Assembly: GCA_041395445.1 (NCBI GenBank) | Contig: JAWLAO010000001.1 | Location: 248,001-312,000 of the forward strand | Length of the DNA: 64,000 nucleotides | From: Gammaproteobacteria bacterium | Lineage (GTDB): Bacteria > Pseudomonadota > Gammaproteobacteria > Xanthomonadales > Marinicellaceae | Direction: 5' to 3' | Shown: positions 8,381-17,088 of the stretch, piece after piece | How positions within the stretch are numbered: position 1 is the stretch's first letter | Layout: every line of letters starts with the position of its first letter | The notes under the pieces: generated by a model | What the model saw: the letters and a program-made list of their open reading frames with translations, nothing else | Told to the model about the DNA's origin: nothing | Database searches by the model: none | Translations under genes and position numbers: made by a program

Positions 8381-9424
8381 ATGCGACACCTTGGAATGTA
8401 CAAAAAAACTCATCAGCAGTGGCTGAATGAGGTGAATGAATCAAAGTATTTGGACTATGAAACTGATAGCTATAATCAAGGCCCGTTAGTTGAAATGTTA
8501 GAAGCTCGTGTTTCCGAATTACTTGGAAAACCATCAAGTTTGTTTTTCAATAAAGGAGTCACAGCACAATTGGCTGCGATGAAAGTTTCATGTGATGCTC
8601 GAAATAACAATCTCATCGCTTTACACCCTCAATCTCACATAATTCTGGATGAAGAAGATGCTTATCAAATACTTTTAAATTTAAAAAGCATTTCTATTGG
8701 AAAATCAAATCAATCCATAATTTTTGATGATTTGAAAAGTATCAATGAAATCCCGGCAATATTTATTCTCGAACTTCCACTACGGCGGGCCGGTTTTAAA
8801 CTTTCTGATTGGAATGAACTTCTGAAAATTCGGGCATGGTGTGATGCCAACAACATCCATCTTCACATGGACGGAGCAAGACTTTGGGAATCAGCTCCTT
8901 ATTACCAGAAGTCTTTTGCCGAAATCAGCTCTTTATTTGATTCGGTTTATGTTTCACTTTACAAAGGCATCGGAGCTATTTCAGGAGCTGTTCTCGCAGG
9001 AACAAATGATTTTATCGAGAAATGCAAACCTTGGAGAGCCAGATTGGGTTCGCATCTATGGACAACTTTTCCATCACTTATCACATCTCTTAATGGTCTG
9101 GATAACAATCTTCCTCAAATTCCATCATGGGTTCATCGAGCTCAAACTTTAGCCGATAAACTGCAAAAAATTGACGGACTCATTGTCGACATTCCTCAAT
9201 GCAATAGTTTCCAATTGCGGATTCACACTGATAACCTGAAAGAATTGAATGCCAAATTAACTCAACTGGAATCCGAGTTTGACATGAAAATTTGTCGTCC
9301 ATTTTCCGATTACTCAGGAGATTCTTCTTTGAAATTCACAGAAGTACAGGTTGGAGCCAATCACCAGTTAATCGATAATGAGGAAATTGTCTCGTTTTTT
9401 TCTTTGCTGACGAAATCTCTCTAA
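8381..9424 (+). CDS. Low-specificity threonine-aldolase-like PLP enzyme
   Basis: This ~347-residue fold-type I PLP enzyme matches the beta-eliminating lyase/threonine aldolase family: YETDSYNQGP near the start, NKGVTAQLAAM, the Asp in HLHMDGARLWES that would hold the pyridine nitrogen, and the likely Schiff-base Lys in SLYKGIGAISGAVLAG. The expected reaction is cleavage of threonine or allo-threonine to glycine and acetaldehyde. The start could be GTG at 8378 or the adjacent ATG at 8381; no strong ribosome-binding site decides. It faces a truncated metallo-hydrolase gene on the other strand. Confidence 0.85.
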   Translation: MRHLGMYKKTHQQWLNEVNESKYLDYETDSYNQGPLVEMLEARVSELLGKPSSLFFNKGVTAQLAAMKVSCDARNNNLIALHPQSHIILDEEDAYQILLNLKSISIGKSNQSIIFDDLKSINEIPAIFILELPLRRAGFKLSDWNELLKIRAWCDANNIHLHMDGARLWESAPYYQKSFAEISSLFDSVYVSLYKGIGAISGAVLAGTNDFIEKCKPWRARLGSHLWTTFPSLITSLNGLDNNLPQIPSWVHRAQTLADKLQKIDGLIVDIPQCNSFQLRIHTDNLKELNAKLTQLESEFDMKICRPFSDYSGDSSLKFTEVQVGANHQLIDNEEIVSFFSLLTKSL

Positions 9425-9495
9425 ATGAGTCAAATCAATGATGAGAATGCACAATACGAATTTCACTCGGTTTAGATAAATAATCTTTCTGTGAA

Positions 9496-9927
9496 TCAAT
9501 AAGCTCTTGGTGAATCCTTATATTCAATATCAATTGAAATAACCTGATTTTGCACTGAACTAAACTCTGAAAGATCTTTTAATTGATCAATTGCCTGAGC
9601 CGGAGCAACCAGTTTTGTTTGAGGAAATTTCTGTAAATATTTTATCACCAAATCTGCCGCGAAATGATCTCCATGCGCGTGGCTGATGAATATTGCATCA
9701 ATATCATTATACGGTTCATAATTTTCAAATAATGCATTGAGAATTGCATCAGGAACCAGTTGATAAATTTCATAATTGTTATGAAAAAACGGATCAAATA
9801 TAATTTTTGTCTCTGCATTGGAAATCATTACCCCTTCGTTTCCAAGATAAGTTGCCTGAGCTTGGCTTTCATGAGCATCAACAAATGCTGAAATCACCAA
9901 AAATACAATTGCGATAATATTTTTCAT
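9496..9927 (-). pseudogene. Secreted MBL-fold metallo-hydrolase, truncated at the C-terminal end
   Basis: The 143-residue ORF has a signal peptide (about residues 1-18, ending VDA), then LGNEGVMI..TKIIFDPFF and the zinc motif SHAHGDHF (H-x-H-x-D-H). That is the first half of a metallo-beta-lactamase fold. The later metal ligands and the second half are missing: family members of this type run to roughly 230-300 residues. After the TGA at 9496-9498, another frame stays open for only ~20 codons. The likely reading is a gene cut short by a deletion between it and the convergent aldolase gene, though a short functional form cannot be excluded. Confidence 0.65.
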
Positions 9928-9957
9928 GGTACAGATTCTATAGTTTCAAAATTGCTA

Positions 9958-11316
9958 TTATTTACCTTTTATTTCTTCGGCTATCCTCAAAATTACATTT
10001 AAACTCTCGTCAACATCCTGTGAATTTGTCTGCCAGTTGCTGACACTGATACGCATCGCTGTTATACCTTTCCAAATCGTTTGGCCAACCCAGCATGTGC
10101 CCTCTTTTTGTACAGCATCCAGAATCTTCAAATTTAATTCTTCGGAACCAAAATCAACCACAACCTGATTCAGAACCACATCATTCATGACTTTATAACC
10201 TGCAGCAACAAAACCTTCAGCAAATTGTTTGGCACAGGCACAACAACGATTGACTAATTCTTCAACACCGGATGTTCCCAAATGATGCAAAACTGCGTAA
10301 ATATCAACGCCGCGTGCTCTTCTTGATAATTCAGGTGTGTAATCCGAAGGATTGCGCCCCGCATTTTTTGTAGGTAAATAAGATGCAGTAATCGCCATTG
10401 CTGCTTTTAACGCATGTTTATGTTTGACAAAAGCTAAACCCGAATCATAAGGAACATTAAGCCATTTGTGAGCATCTGTTGCCCAGGAATCTGCTTTTTC
10501 GACTCCTTCCAAAAGATACTTATATTTAGAACTGGCTTTTGCCCAAAGCCCGAAAGCACCGTCAACATGCACCCATGAGTTTTTATTTTTGACCAAATCA
10601 CAGATTTCAGCAATCGGATCACAAGCTCCTGAGTTGATATTTCCGGCTTGAGTGATAACAATCGAGTTTTCTTTGACTTCAGGAAAACTGCTAATATCTA
10701 TTCGACCCTGATTATCAGTTTTCACTTTAGTCACCCGATTGCGGCCCAAACCTAACATGGCCAGCGATTTATAAACAGTCGGATGAGATTCTTCTGAAAT
10801 AATGATTTGCAAATCAGGAGCTCCAATAAGTCCATCAGCTTCCACATCCCAATCTGCTGTTTTGAATACATGATTTCTCGCCGCTGCCAACGCAGTGAAA
10901 TTGGCAACTGTTGCACCGGTCACAAATGCGGTTGCTGAATCTTTCGGCAGTCCAAGAATTTTCAACAACCATTTTGATGAAACAGATTCCACCGCAGCTG
11001 TTGCCGGAGTTGTGAGTTCTAATCCGGTATTTTGATCCCATGCAGTTGACATCCAGTTTGAGGCAACACTGACAGGATAGGAACCGCCTATCACAAACCC
11101 GAAAAACTTTGATGAAGTCATCTTCATAGTTGCCGGCTCAATATACTTGTTCATGCGCTCGATTACTTCAATTTCATCAACAGATTCACTCTGCAAGTCA
11201 AAATCCAAATTCGATAAATTCTGTCTGGCTTCATCACCAACCTGAATTTTTTCGTTGTTCATTTTGTTTAAATAGGCTTCTGCATATTCTTTTGCCTTAT
11301 TTAATAAATCACTCAT
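9958..11316 (-). CDS. Pyridoxal-dependent decarboxylase (group II amino acid decarboxylase)
   Basis: This 452-residue protein belongs to the group II PLP decarboxylases (glutamate/aromatic/2,4-diaminobutyrate type). Signs are FVTGATVANFTALAAARN, ISEESHPTVYKSLAMLG with the ring-stacking His, VHVDGAFGLWA with the PLP-binding Asp, and the Schiff-base Lys in DAHKWLNVPYDSG. The substrate cannot be read from the sequence. Two Fur-like palindromes lie in its promoter region (11364-11406), so iron may control it. Siderophore and polyamine pathways use such enzymes, but no partner genes are adjacent. Confidence 0.88.
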   Translation of the reverse strand: MSDLLNKAKEYAEAYLNKMNNEKIQVGDEARQNLSNLDFDLQSESVDEIEVIERMNKYIEPATMKMTSSKFFGFVIGGSYPVSVASNWMSTAWDQNTGLELTTPATAAVESVSSKWLLKILGLPKDSATAFVTGATVANFTALAAARNHVFKTADWDVEADGLIGAPDLQIIISEESHPTVYKSLAMLGLGRNRVTKVKTDNQGRIDISSFPEVKENSIVITQAGNINSGACDPIAEICDLVKNKNSWVHVDGAFGLWAKASSKYKYLLEGVEKADSWATDAHKWLNVPYDSGLAFVKHKHALKAAMAITASYLPTKNAGRNPSDYTPELSRRARGVDIYAVLHHLGTSGVEELVNRCCACAKQFAEGFVAAGYKVMNDVVLNQVVVDFGSEELNLKILDAVQKEGTCWVGQTIWKGITAMRISVSNWQTNSQDVDESLNVILRIAEEIKGK

Positions 11317-11363
11317 TGGTCGCTCTCTGTCTGATTATGCAATTAATTTGTTTTTCCTAAAAT

Positions 11364-11406
11364 GGAGAATGATTATAACACCAGTAACAATTAAGAATCA
11401 TTCTTA
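11364..11406 (-). promoter_or_regulatory. Candidate Fur-like operator pair upstream of the decarboxylase
   Basis: A perfect 7-1-7 inverted repeat, TAAGAAT-C-ATTCTTA, lies at 11392-11406. A second, weaker site, GGAGAAT-G-ATTATAA, is at 11364-11378, 28 bp away. Both keep the AAT-n-ATT core of the Fur 7-1-7 site. They stand 48-90 bp before the decarboxylase start. Assignment to Fur is an inference from the pattern. Confidence 0.4.
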
Positions 11407-11429
11407 TTAATATTTCTAAAGACAATAAA

Positions 11430-11455
11430 AAAGGTCGAACTTTCATTCGACCTTT
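11430..11455 (-). terminator. Terminator of the 568-residue beta-helix gene
   Basis: A 10-bp perfect stem (AAAGGTCGAA/TTCGACCTTT, 11430-11439 with 11446-11455) closes a 6-base loop. On the minus strand it is followed by TTTTTTATTG. It stands ~75 bp after the stop codon of the gene at 11530. Confidence 0.75.
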
Positions 11456-11529
11456 GGTATTTCCGAAACAGATTGCAACTTCGGGGGAGAGGTTTTTCTA
11501 TTTCAGAAAATTTCGTGGGATTTTAGGTT

Positions 11530-13212
11530 TTATTCATAACCATTCCTGAAAATCACATCATCGCTTTCGATGAACTCATAAGCTCCAATGTCAGCGACTC
11601 CATCAGTCATACGGTCATAACCTCTGATATCCTCAAATTGCGGAACAGGATTCTCAGCACAAATCGGGTCAATAGCTATCGATCCTAAGGATAGCTTGTA
11701 ATTCGCAGAAGTTATCAAATTTGCAGAACCAATCACCGTATCTGCGTCATACAACGCCGATGCCGAATCATTATGAACAATTGAGCAATTTATATTTGCA
11801 CCGGATTGATTCGGTGGAATAAAAATTTCTGCATCATTGTCATCATCAATAATCGACTTACTCATGTTGAATGTCAAATTACTACTATCGGCATTGTTAT
11901 AAATTCGCAGAACATTATTTGCCACCAATGTGGAATAATTGATATTTGTTACCAGTGAGGTATTACTATAGAAAATTGATAATGCCGGATCGGTTGTATC
12001 ATCTTTTTGGCTATGAGAGATTAAATTTCCTTCCATTGTTAAATTATTATTCTGGCGACCATAGTAAACCGCTCCATAATACGCTTTATTCCCTTTCAAT
12101 AAAGTCTGGCTAATACTAATATCATTCGAACCATAAGCATTCAATGCTCCTCCACCATATCCTGTTGAACTATTATTAGTTACGGAGTTGTAACTAATTG
12201 ATGAACAAATTTCCGCATAATTACACCCATCGACGGCTTGAGAGACTCTTAATTCATTCGGACTTCCGCTTGATTTGAGCATGTAAAGTCCACCACCACG
12301 ATTTTGTGCGGTGTTACCATCAATTCGGGCATTGACAATTTCTACAACGTTATTATCTGATATATAAATTCCACCTCCGGTGTTATCAGTTGTATTCTGA
12401 CTGACGGAAACAGGAATAGTATCAGACCCTGTTAAATAGACCATACTATTGTCAAAACGCATTCCTCCACCATAAGCATAGGCATGATTATTGAAGAAAC
12501 CATATTCCAGAGAGTCCAAAGGGTTCATATCGCCTGAGGCAAAAACCGAAACTGAACAGTTATCTGAAAATAAGCCACCGCCTATACTGGCTGTATTATT
12601 GTAGATTGCAGAACCCTCTCTAATGGTAAAAATGGCTCCATAACAATTGATTCCACCACCCCAAATGCTTTCAACATCTTCGTTGAATTGATTATAAATT
12701 TTCCCTTGAAAATCGACACGAGTGAACTCTCCTGTAATTTCCAGCCCGGTGTCAGCATTATCATGAATCTGAGTTTCTTCCATGAGAATAACCAAAGAAC
12801 TGGTCACACCCGAACTTCTGATGCTCACTCCTGTTGGAGAACCTCCATAAATATCAAATCCCGAGATAACGATTGTATTAAACACCATAGTGTTATAATC
12901 AATGTTCAAACCGATTGCACTCCCATTAGCATCAATTTGACTGGGAGAATATCCTTCTACTCGTTGATTATTCGCTGCATCCAGGCAATTGCTAAACCCT
13001 CCATGAAGTGAAAAAACATCCTTGTCATCAATAATTATCGAGGAGAAAACTTTTTGATTGGTAACTCTGATTTCCATCCCGGAATTTGCCGAGTTAACTG
13101 CATCTTGAATTTCATTAAACTGGCAATTGGCATCTGAAACATCTCCAACTGTTAGTACAGTCGCATTAATACAAGATGTGAAGAACATGAGTGAGACTAA
13201 TAACCTTTTCAT
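11530..13212 (-). CDS. Secreted right-handed beta-helix (polymorphic outer membrane-like) protein with IFRNGYE tail
   Basis: The ATG at 13212 (MKRLLVSLMFFTSCINA) has an AGAGG ribosome-binding site and opens a signal peptide, so I prefer it over the in-frame start at 13236. The 560-residue protein is rich in Gly, Asn, Ser and Asp. It carries many GGG(L/I/M) turns, each after NNT or NTA segments (GGGLFSDN, GGGMRFDN, GGGIYISDN, GGGLYML), the pattern of parallel beta-helix proteins. It ends DIGAYEFIESDDVIFRNGYE. The adjacent gene at 13280 is a diverged paralogue in the same orientation. The likely location is outside the cell or on the outer surface. Confidence 0.83.
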   Translation of the reverse strand: MKRLLVSLMFFTSCINATVLTVGDVSDANCQFNEIQDAVNSANSGMEIRVTNQKVFSSIIIDDKDVFSLHGGFSNCLDAANNQRVEGYSPSQIDANGSAIGLNIDYNTMVFNTIVISGFDIYGGSPTGVSIRSSGVTSSLVILMEETQIHDNADTGLEITGEFTRVDFQGKIYNQFNEDVESIWGGGINCYGAIFTIREGSAIYNNTASIGGGLFSDNCSVSVFASGDMNPLDSLEYGFFNNHAYAYGGGMRFDNSMVYLTGSDTIPVSVSQNTTDNTGGGIYISDNNVVEIVNARIDGNTAQNRGGGLYMLKSSGSPNELRVSQAVDGCNYAEICSSISYNSVTNNSSTGYGGGALNAYGSNDISISQTLLKGNKAYYGAVYYGRQNNNLTMEGNLISHSQKDDTTDPALSIFYSNTSLVTNINYSTLVANNVLRIYNNADSSNLTFNMSKSIIDDDNDAEIFIPPNQSGANINCSIVHNDSASALYDADTVIGSANLITSANYKLSLGSIAIDPICAENPVPQFEDIRGYDRMTDGVADIGAYEFIESDDVIFRNGYE

Positions 13213-13242
13213 AAAAACCTCTTTTTTAATAAACATGAAAGC

Positions 13243-13271
13243 TGAGTGTGACTTTCAATAAGCCACACTCA
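13243..13271. other. Hairpin between the two beta-helix genes
   Basis: An 8-bp stem, TGAGTGTG/CACACTCA, closes a 13-base loop between the stop of the upstream gene (13280) and the start of the next (13212). No T-run follows on the minus strand, so it may attenuate transcription or protect the RNA rather than terminate it. Confidence 0.45.
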
Positions 13272-13279
13272 ACATAAGG

Positions 13280-15085
13280 TTATTCAAAACTATCTTTAAA
13301 AATTATATCAAAACTGATTTCTTCATAAGCTCCGATATCAAATGGACCTCTTAGATTTGGAATAGCCAGATCATCAACTCCTCTGGGGTTTCCTTCAATA
13401 TCGGGATAGGAACTTTGAATTTCATTTTCTGAACATAAATCTTTAGCAAAGGACATGCTTTGTAAATGATAGTCTCCGTTCACCCCATCGACAAAATCAG
13501 GGTTAAATGGATAATTGTCTTCTAATTCTATGGAACCCCCATTTGGTGGGAAAGAGTTTGTTTCATGAACATAGTTACACTTCAGTCTCAGGAATGGAGT
13601 TATATTCCCTGAAGTAGAAATTATATCACCTTGATCATATATGATTGAATTGTAGATTCTCACCCAGTTTTGAGCATCTGATCCGTGCAATGCAAAATGA
13701 GTATCTACAGTATTTCCAGCAATTGTGTTATAAAAAAAGTCCAGATTTGCTGCATTATTAACAGCATAGAGTTTAATTAAATCAGACGCAAAAGGTTGGC
13801 CGTTTGGACCATTCGCTGTGATAACATTACCTTCAAGAAATAAATTTCCGAAATTACGCACAAAAAATAAAGCAGACTGATTGGCATGATTATTTTTTAA
13901 TAATGTTTGAGAAATGGACGCGGTTGAATTGATATCATATATATATCCAGCAGCAGCTGTTCCATCGCCATCATGATCTGCGTCAGAAACAAAGTTACTG
14001 GATAAACTTGAACATTTATCATTGTCCCAACAGTTCCCTTCAGCCCTGTTCATTGTAAATGATGCTCCTCCTGTGACTCCAAAACCAGCTCCCGCATGTT
14101 GAGCAATGTTTAGTTCTATTCTTCCATTTGTTGATGTGAAAGATGTTCCATCACCAGGAAAGTTATTACTCCCTTGAAGATAGACTCCTCCTCCGCCAAT
14201 AATAACATCCGTTGTATCAATATTTGAGATATTACCGATAATACTTGCTGGATGATTGGCATTTCCTGTCAGTTCAACACTAGAACCTCCCTTAATATAA
14301 ATTCCTCCGCCTTGTCCTGCTGCAATATTTGATAGAACTCCAAATTCCGTTGCAAACAAGTCATTGTTATCACCACTATTAATTGTGACTTGGCATCCCG
14401 TATCTGCGTATATTCCACCGCCATGTCCTGGAAACTCAACTAAATTAGCCCCAGATAATGCTTCATTACCTTTGATACTTGATTCTCCCATTAACGTGAA
14501 ACTAGCACCATTTGTACAGGAAACACCTCCACCAACTTTAATAGCTGTATTATTATAAATTTGAGTATTAGTAGCAATGACTCGAGCATCTTCACCATGA
14601 ACTTGTATTCCACCACCAAACTCACTCTCATGATCATAAACATTGCTATTGGCAATAGTTAAAAAAACATCTCCCCATACTTTAATCCCGCCAGTTTGAC
14701 CTAAACCTGTATTCACTCCTCCATAAATATTAAAGCCATCAGCAACGATTATTGTATTACTCCCGACAGGACCATCAATATCAAATGTAACCATATTGTC
14801 AAATGGAGCCAGCCAATATGTTTTACCAACAGGAGGATCTCCTGCACTTGCTGAGGCACAACTTGCATACCCTCCGGTCATCCATTTGGTTTTTGCAAAT
14901 GTGAAGTTTGGCTTAACGGTTTTATTAGCAGTAATCCTGACAAATGGATCAGCATCATTATAGGCATCGAATAGGGTGTTATAATCACAATCCGCCGTCG
15001 CTCCGACAGTTACAAACGCAGAACTAATAGATGTTACAGTTAATAAAAGTAGCGACAAAATTGTCTTGATAAAATTATTTTTCAT
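13280..15085 (-). CDS. Secreted right-handed beta-helix protein with IFKDSFE tail
   Basis: This 601-residue protein starts with a signal peptide (MKNNFIKTILSLLLLTVTSISSAF, cleavage after SSA). It shows beta-helix repeats with GGGI/GGGV turns (FGGGIQV, VGGGVSCTNGA, GGGIYADTG, GGGIYIKGGSS, GGGGVYL), and a stretch resembling choice-of-anchor proteins (GDYHLQS, DIEGNPRGVDD, GPFDIGAYEE). The end is DIIFKDSFE, a variant of the tail shared by several secreted proteins here. It is a paralogue of the next gene and both read in the same direction. Three direct repeats lie in its upstream region. Confidence 0.83.
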   Translation of the reverse strand: MKNNFIKTILSLLLLTVTSISSAFVTVGATADCDYNTLFDAYNDADPFVRITANKTVKPNFTFAKTKWMTGGYASCASASAGDPPVGKTYWLAPFDNMVTFDIDGPVGSNTIIVADGFNIYGGVNTGLGQTGGIKVWGDVFLTIANSNVYDHESEFGGGIQVHGEDARVIATNTQIYNNTAIKVGGGVSCTNGASFTLMGESSIKGNEALSGANLVEFPGHGGGIYADTGCQVTINSGDNNDLFATEFGVLSNIAAGQGGGIYIKGGSSVELTGNANHPASIIGNISNIDTTDVIIGGGGVYLQGSNNFPGDGTSFTSTNGRIELNIAQHAGAGFGVTGGASFTMNRAEGNCWDNDKCSSLSSNFVSDADHDGDGTAAAGYIYDINSTASISQTLLKNNHANQSALFFVRNFGNLFLEGNVITANGPNGQPFASDLIKLYAVNNAANLDFFYNTIAGNTVDTHFALHGSDAQNWVRIYNSIIYDQGDIISTSGNITPFLRLKCNYVHETNSFPPNGGSIELEDNYPFNPDFVDGVNGDYHLQSMSFAKDLCSENEIQSSYPDIEGNPRGVDDLAIPNLRGPFDIGAYEEISFDIIFKDSFE

Positions 15086-15129
15086 TTTCGTTTCCCCGAA
15101 GTTTTAAAAAAGTGAGTGTATTAAACAAA

Positions 15130-15187
15130 AATGAAGTTTGAATATCCTGAATGAAGTTTGAAACATTCTGAAAGAGTTTGAACAAAT
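15130..15187. repeat. Direct repeats (~21 bp unit, 2.7 copies) upstream of the 601-residue beta-helix gene
   Basis: The units are 15130-15149, 15150-15170 and a partial copy from 15171. Each has (A)GAAGTTTGAA or AGAGTTTGAA, followed by a T-rich CTG in the first two. The period is about two helical turns and the array stands 45-100 bp before the start codon, which suits a set of regulator-binding sites. Confidence 0.55.
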
Positions 15188-15223
15188 ATTTTTTAATATT
15201 TAAATCAATAGGTTATAAAATAA

Positions 15224-15252
15224 AAAAAGCCTGAAAAAAATTCAGGCTTTTT
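15224..15252 (-). terminator. Terminator of the YeeE/YedE pair
   Basis: Stem AAAAAGCCTGA/TCAGGCTTTTT around an A/T-rich loop, 15224-15252, immediately after the stop of the gene at 15274. On the minus strand it ends in a run of Ts. Confidence 0.8.
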
Positions 15253-15273
15253 AAAACTTTTGGTAATTTGATG

Positions 15274-15846
15274 TTATTTTCTAAGTTTATTTGGCAACAA
15301 TGCAGCACCACCCATAAATAAAATGGCGATCACTCCGGCAACAACCAAGCCGGACACACCATCAATCAATGCAGGATATTTTTCATTCCCGGTTTGAGCT
15401 AAAGAAACGGCTCCACCACCGATTTTATCAAACAACCAAGACATGTTTTCAGTTAACCAGCCATACAAAAGCACATAAACCCATGCTCCGACCAAGCCAC
15501 CCAAAATCATGAAAATCGAATCTTTTCGCCCGGCTCCCAATGCAGCTAGTGTTGTTCCCGGACAATATCCACCAAGACCAAAGCCAATCCCAAAAATAGC
15601 TCCTCCAACAATCACACCAACATAAGAAGATTTCACACTAATGTGCGAAGTTGGAATCACGCCGGCTGCCATCAGAATAAATAACAGCAAACTAGAGAAT
15701 CCTATTGCAAACAAGATGACTTTTGCCAAATGCAAATCAGTCAATCTTAAGAAACCGACGATTTTATTTGGATTTGTTGCTCCGACTTTGTGCAAAATAA
15801 AACCGAAAGCACCACCGATAACAATCGCTAAAATTATTTCTTTCAT
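15274..15846 (-). CDS. YeeE/YedE-family sulfur compound transporter, second half-type protein
   Basis: This 190-residue integral membrane protein has about five hydrophobic segments and the family signature GFGLGGYCPGTTLAALGAGR, which contains the conserved Cys that relays thiosulfate or another sulfur species across the membrane. Proteins of this length act as half-type YeeE/YedE (PmpA/PmpB-like) units. An AGGAGG ribosome-binding site precedes the start. The paralogous half lies 12 bp upstream, so the two are expressed together and probably work as a pair. Confidence 0.88.
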   Translation of the reverse strand: MKEIILAIVIGGAFGFILHKVGATNPNKIVGFLRLTDLHLAKVILFAIGFSSLLLFILMAAGVIPTSHISVKSSYVGVIVGGAIFGIGFGLGGYCPGTTLAALGAGRKDSIFMILGGLVGAWVYVLLYGWLTENMSWLFDKIGGGAVSLAQTGNEKYPALIDGVSGLVVAGVIAILFMGGAALLPNKLRK

Positions 15847-15858
15847 TTCATAACCTCC

Positions 15859-16428
15859 TTATTTTTTGAACACAAAGATTGCAACAGGAACTGCAATTGC
15901 AAAAACTCCGGCAGCAAATAAATATCCGCTTAAGGAAGTTTGCATCATACCGCTCATCATGTGACCTGATGTGCAGCCACTGGCGAGTCTTGCTCCAAAC
16001 AGGATGAAGAAACCTGAAATAAAAGCTCCAAACATTCGCTTATTCCAGGAAGAACCCAGATTATCTCGCCAGGTTTGTGGAATCCAGCCTTCATCTTTTT
16101 CTACTTTTGGACCTCCTAGTTTTGCAGATAAGAAACCACCTGCGAACATAGCCAACACAAAAATAAAACCGTAATTTGCAATATTCAAACTGCTTTTAGC
16201 ATACTTACCATCACTTTTATTCAAGTAAGCATTTGAACTTGAATATGTTGTGTTTCCTTCTGCATCTGTGTTTTTCTGCGCCAAATCCGGTTTGAGCTTA
16301 CAAAAGATAAAACAATCAGCAATAACATACTGTGTGGAAACACCAATCGGCTTCACAAGTGCTACTGCAATTAAAAAACAAAACCCAAGAATGATTCCAC
16401 TCTTAAGCCATCCCCAAGAACTATTCAT
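15859..16428 (-). CDS. YeeE/YedE-family sulfur compound transporter, first half-type protein
   Basis: This 189-residue membrane protein carries the matching family signature GARLASGCTSGHMMSGM with its conserved Cys. Other helices are near residues 8-26, 68-88 and 168-187. A predicted soluble loop of ~45 residues separates the first two helices. As first gene of the pair, it sets expression of both. No rhodanese, TusA or persulfide dioxygenase gene is adjacent, so the sulfur substrate cannot be named. Confidence 0.87.
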   Translation of the reverse strand: MNSSWGWLKSGIILGFCFLIAVALVKPIGVSTQYVIADCFIFCKLKPDLAQKNTDAEGNTTYSSSNAYLNKSDGKYAKSSLNIANYGFIFVLAMFAGGFLSAKLGGPKVEKDEGWIPQTWRDNLGSSWNKRMFGAFISGFFILFGARLASGCTSGHMMSGMMQTSLSGYLFAAGVFAIAVPVAIFVFKK

Positions 16429-16624
16429 AAATGTACCCCTAAATTTAGATTAACTGACTGCATAAAACTTTATGCACCGCGTTCCAAAACACTATCCGAA
16501 ATTAGAAAATGTTATATTAAACTTAGCTAATATAGCACTAAGCAAGGAAGTTATGCAAATATAAAGACAAATGCGAAGTTGTTTTAGTTTGGAATATAAT
16601 TTTTGAACAGCTGATTGGCTCAGT

Positions 16625-17071
16625 TTAACTATTCATATCAATTAATTGTGTCAGACGACTTTTGAGTTGTTTGGCAATATCTTGAGAAATTGTCAAATTG
16701 ATATACATACAGGAACTATTGACAGCTTTTTTTAAGGATGCTGAGTCCAGTTGACTGTTATGAATTTTATTCACCGCCTTTTCATAATTTTCAGGTATGA
16801 ATTTTTTGACTTCAGCTACCAGCTTTTGTTGCAGTAACAGACTTGAGGAAATGGCTTCTGAGACCATTGAGTTCACGATAAAGCCATCCTGTTCTAATTC
16901 AAGCAGATCCTTGATTGGACTCCATTGATCGGAACATTTATTGAAAATATCCGATACATAGGTTTTACTATCTACAAGAATTAGAACCCAACGTTTTTCC
17001 TGTGATAAATCATAAACCCGATTATGAATGGCATCCTCACCCTTCTCGGTTCTTTTGAGCAAAAGTTCCAC
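16625..17071 (-). CDS. Uncharacterised cytoplasmic protein, possibly winged-helix
   Basis: This 148-residue protein has no signal peptide or membrane segment. The first ~75 residues (LTEKGEDAIHNRVYDLSQEKRWVL in outline, then a SPIKDLLELEQDGFI segment) resemble the small winged-helix domains that precede response modules in some proteobacterial proteins. That resemblance is weak. The second half is helical. It is followed 17 bp upstream in the transcript by a small membrane protein gene at 17089, so they may form an operon. Confidence 0.6.
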   Translation of the reverse strand: MELLLKRTEKGEDAIHNRVYDLSQEKRWVLILVDSKTYVSDIFNKCSDQWSPIKDLLELEQDGFIVNSMVSEAISSSLLLQQKLVAEVKKFIPENYEKAVNKIHNSQLDSASLKKAVNSSCMYINLTISQDIAKQLKSRLTQLIDMNS

Positions 17072-17088
17072 AAGTCGCCCTAAGCAAA

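Noticed and set aside
15130..15187. Short direct repeats considered as a CRISPR remnant
   Set aside because: Units are only ~20 bp, directly abutting without spacers of constant length, and no cas gene is present.
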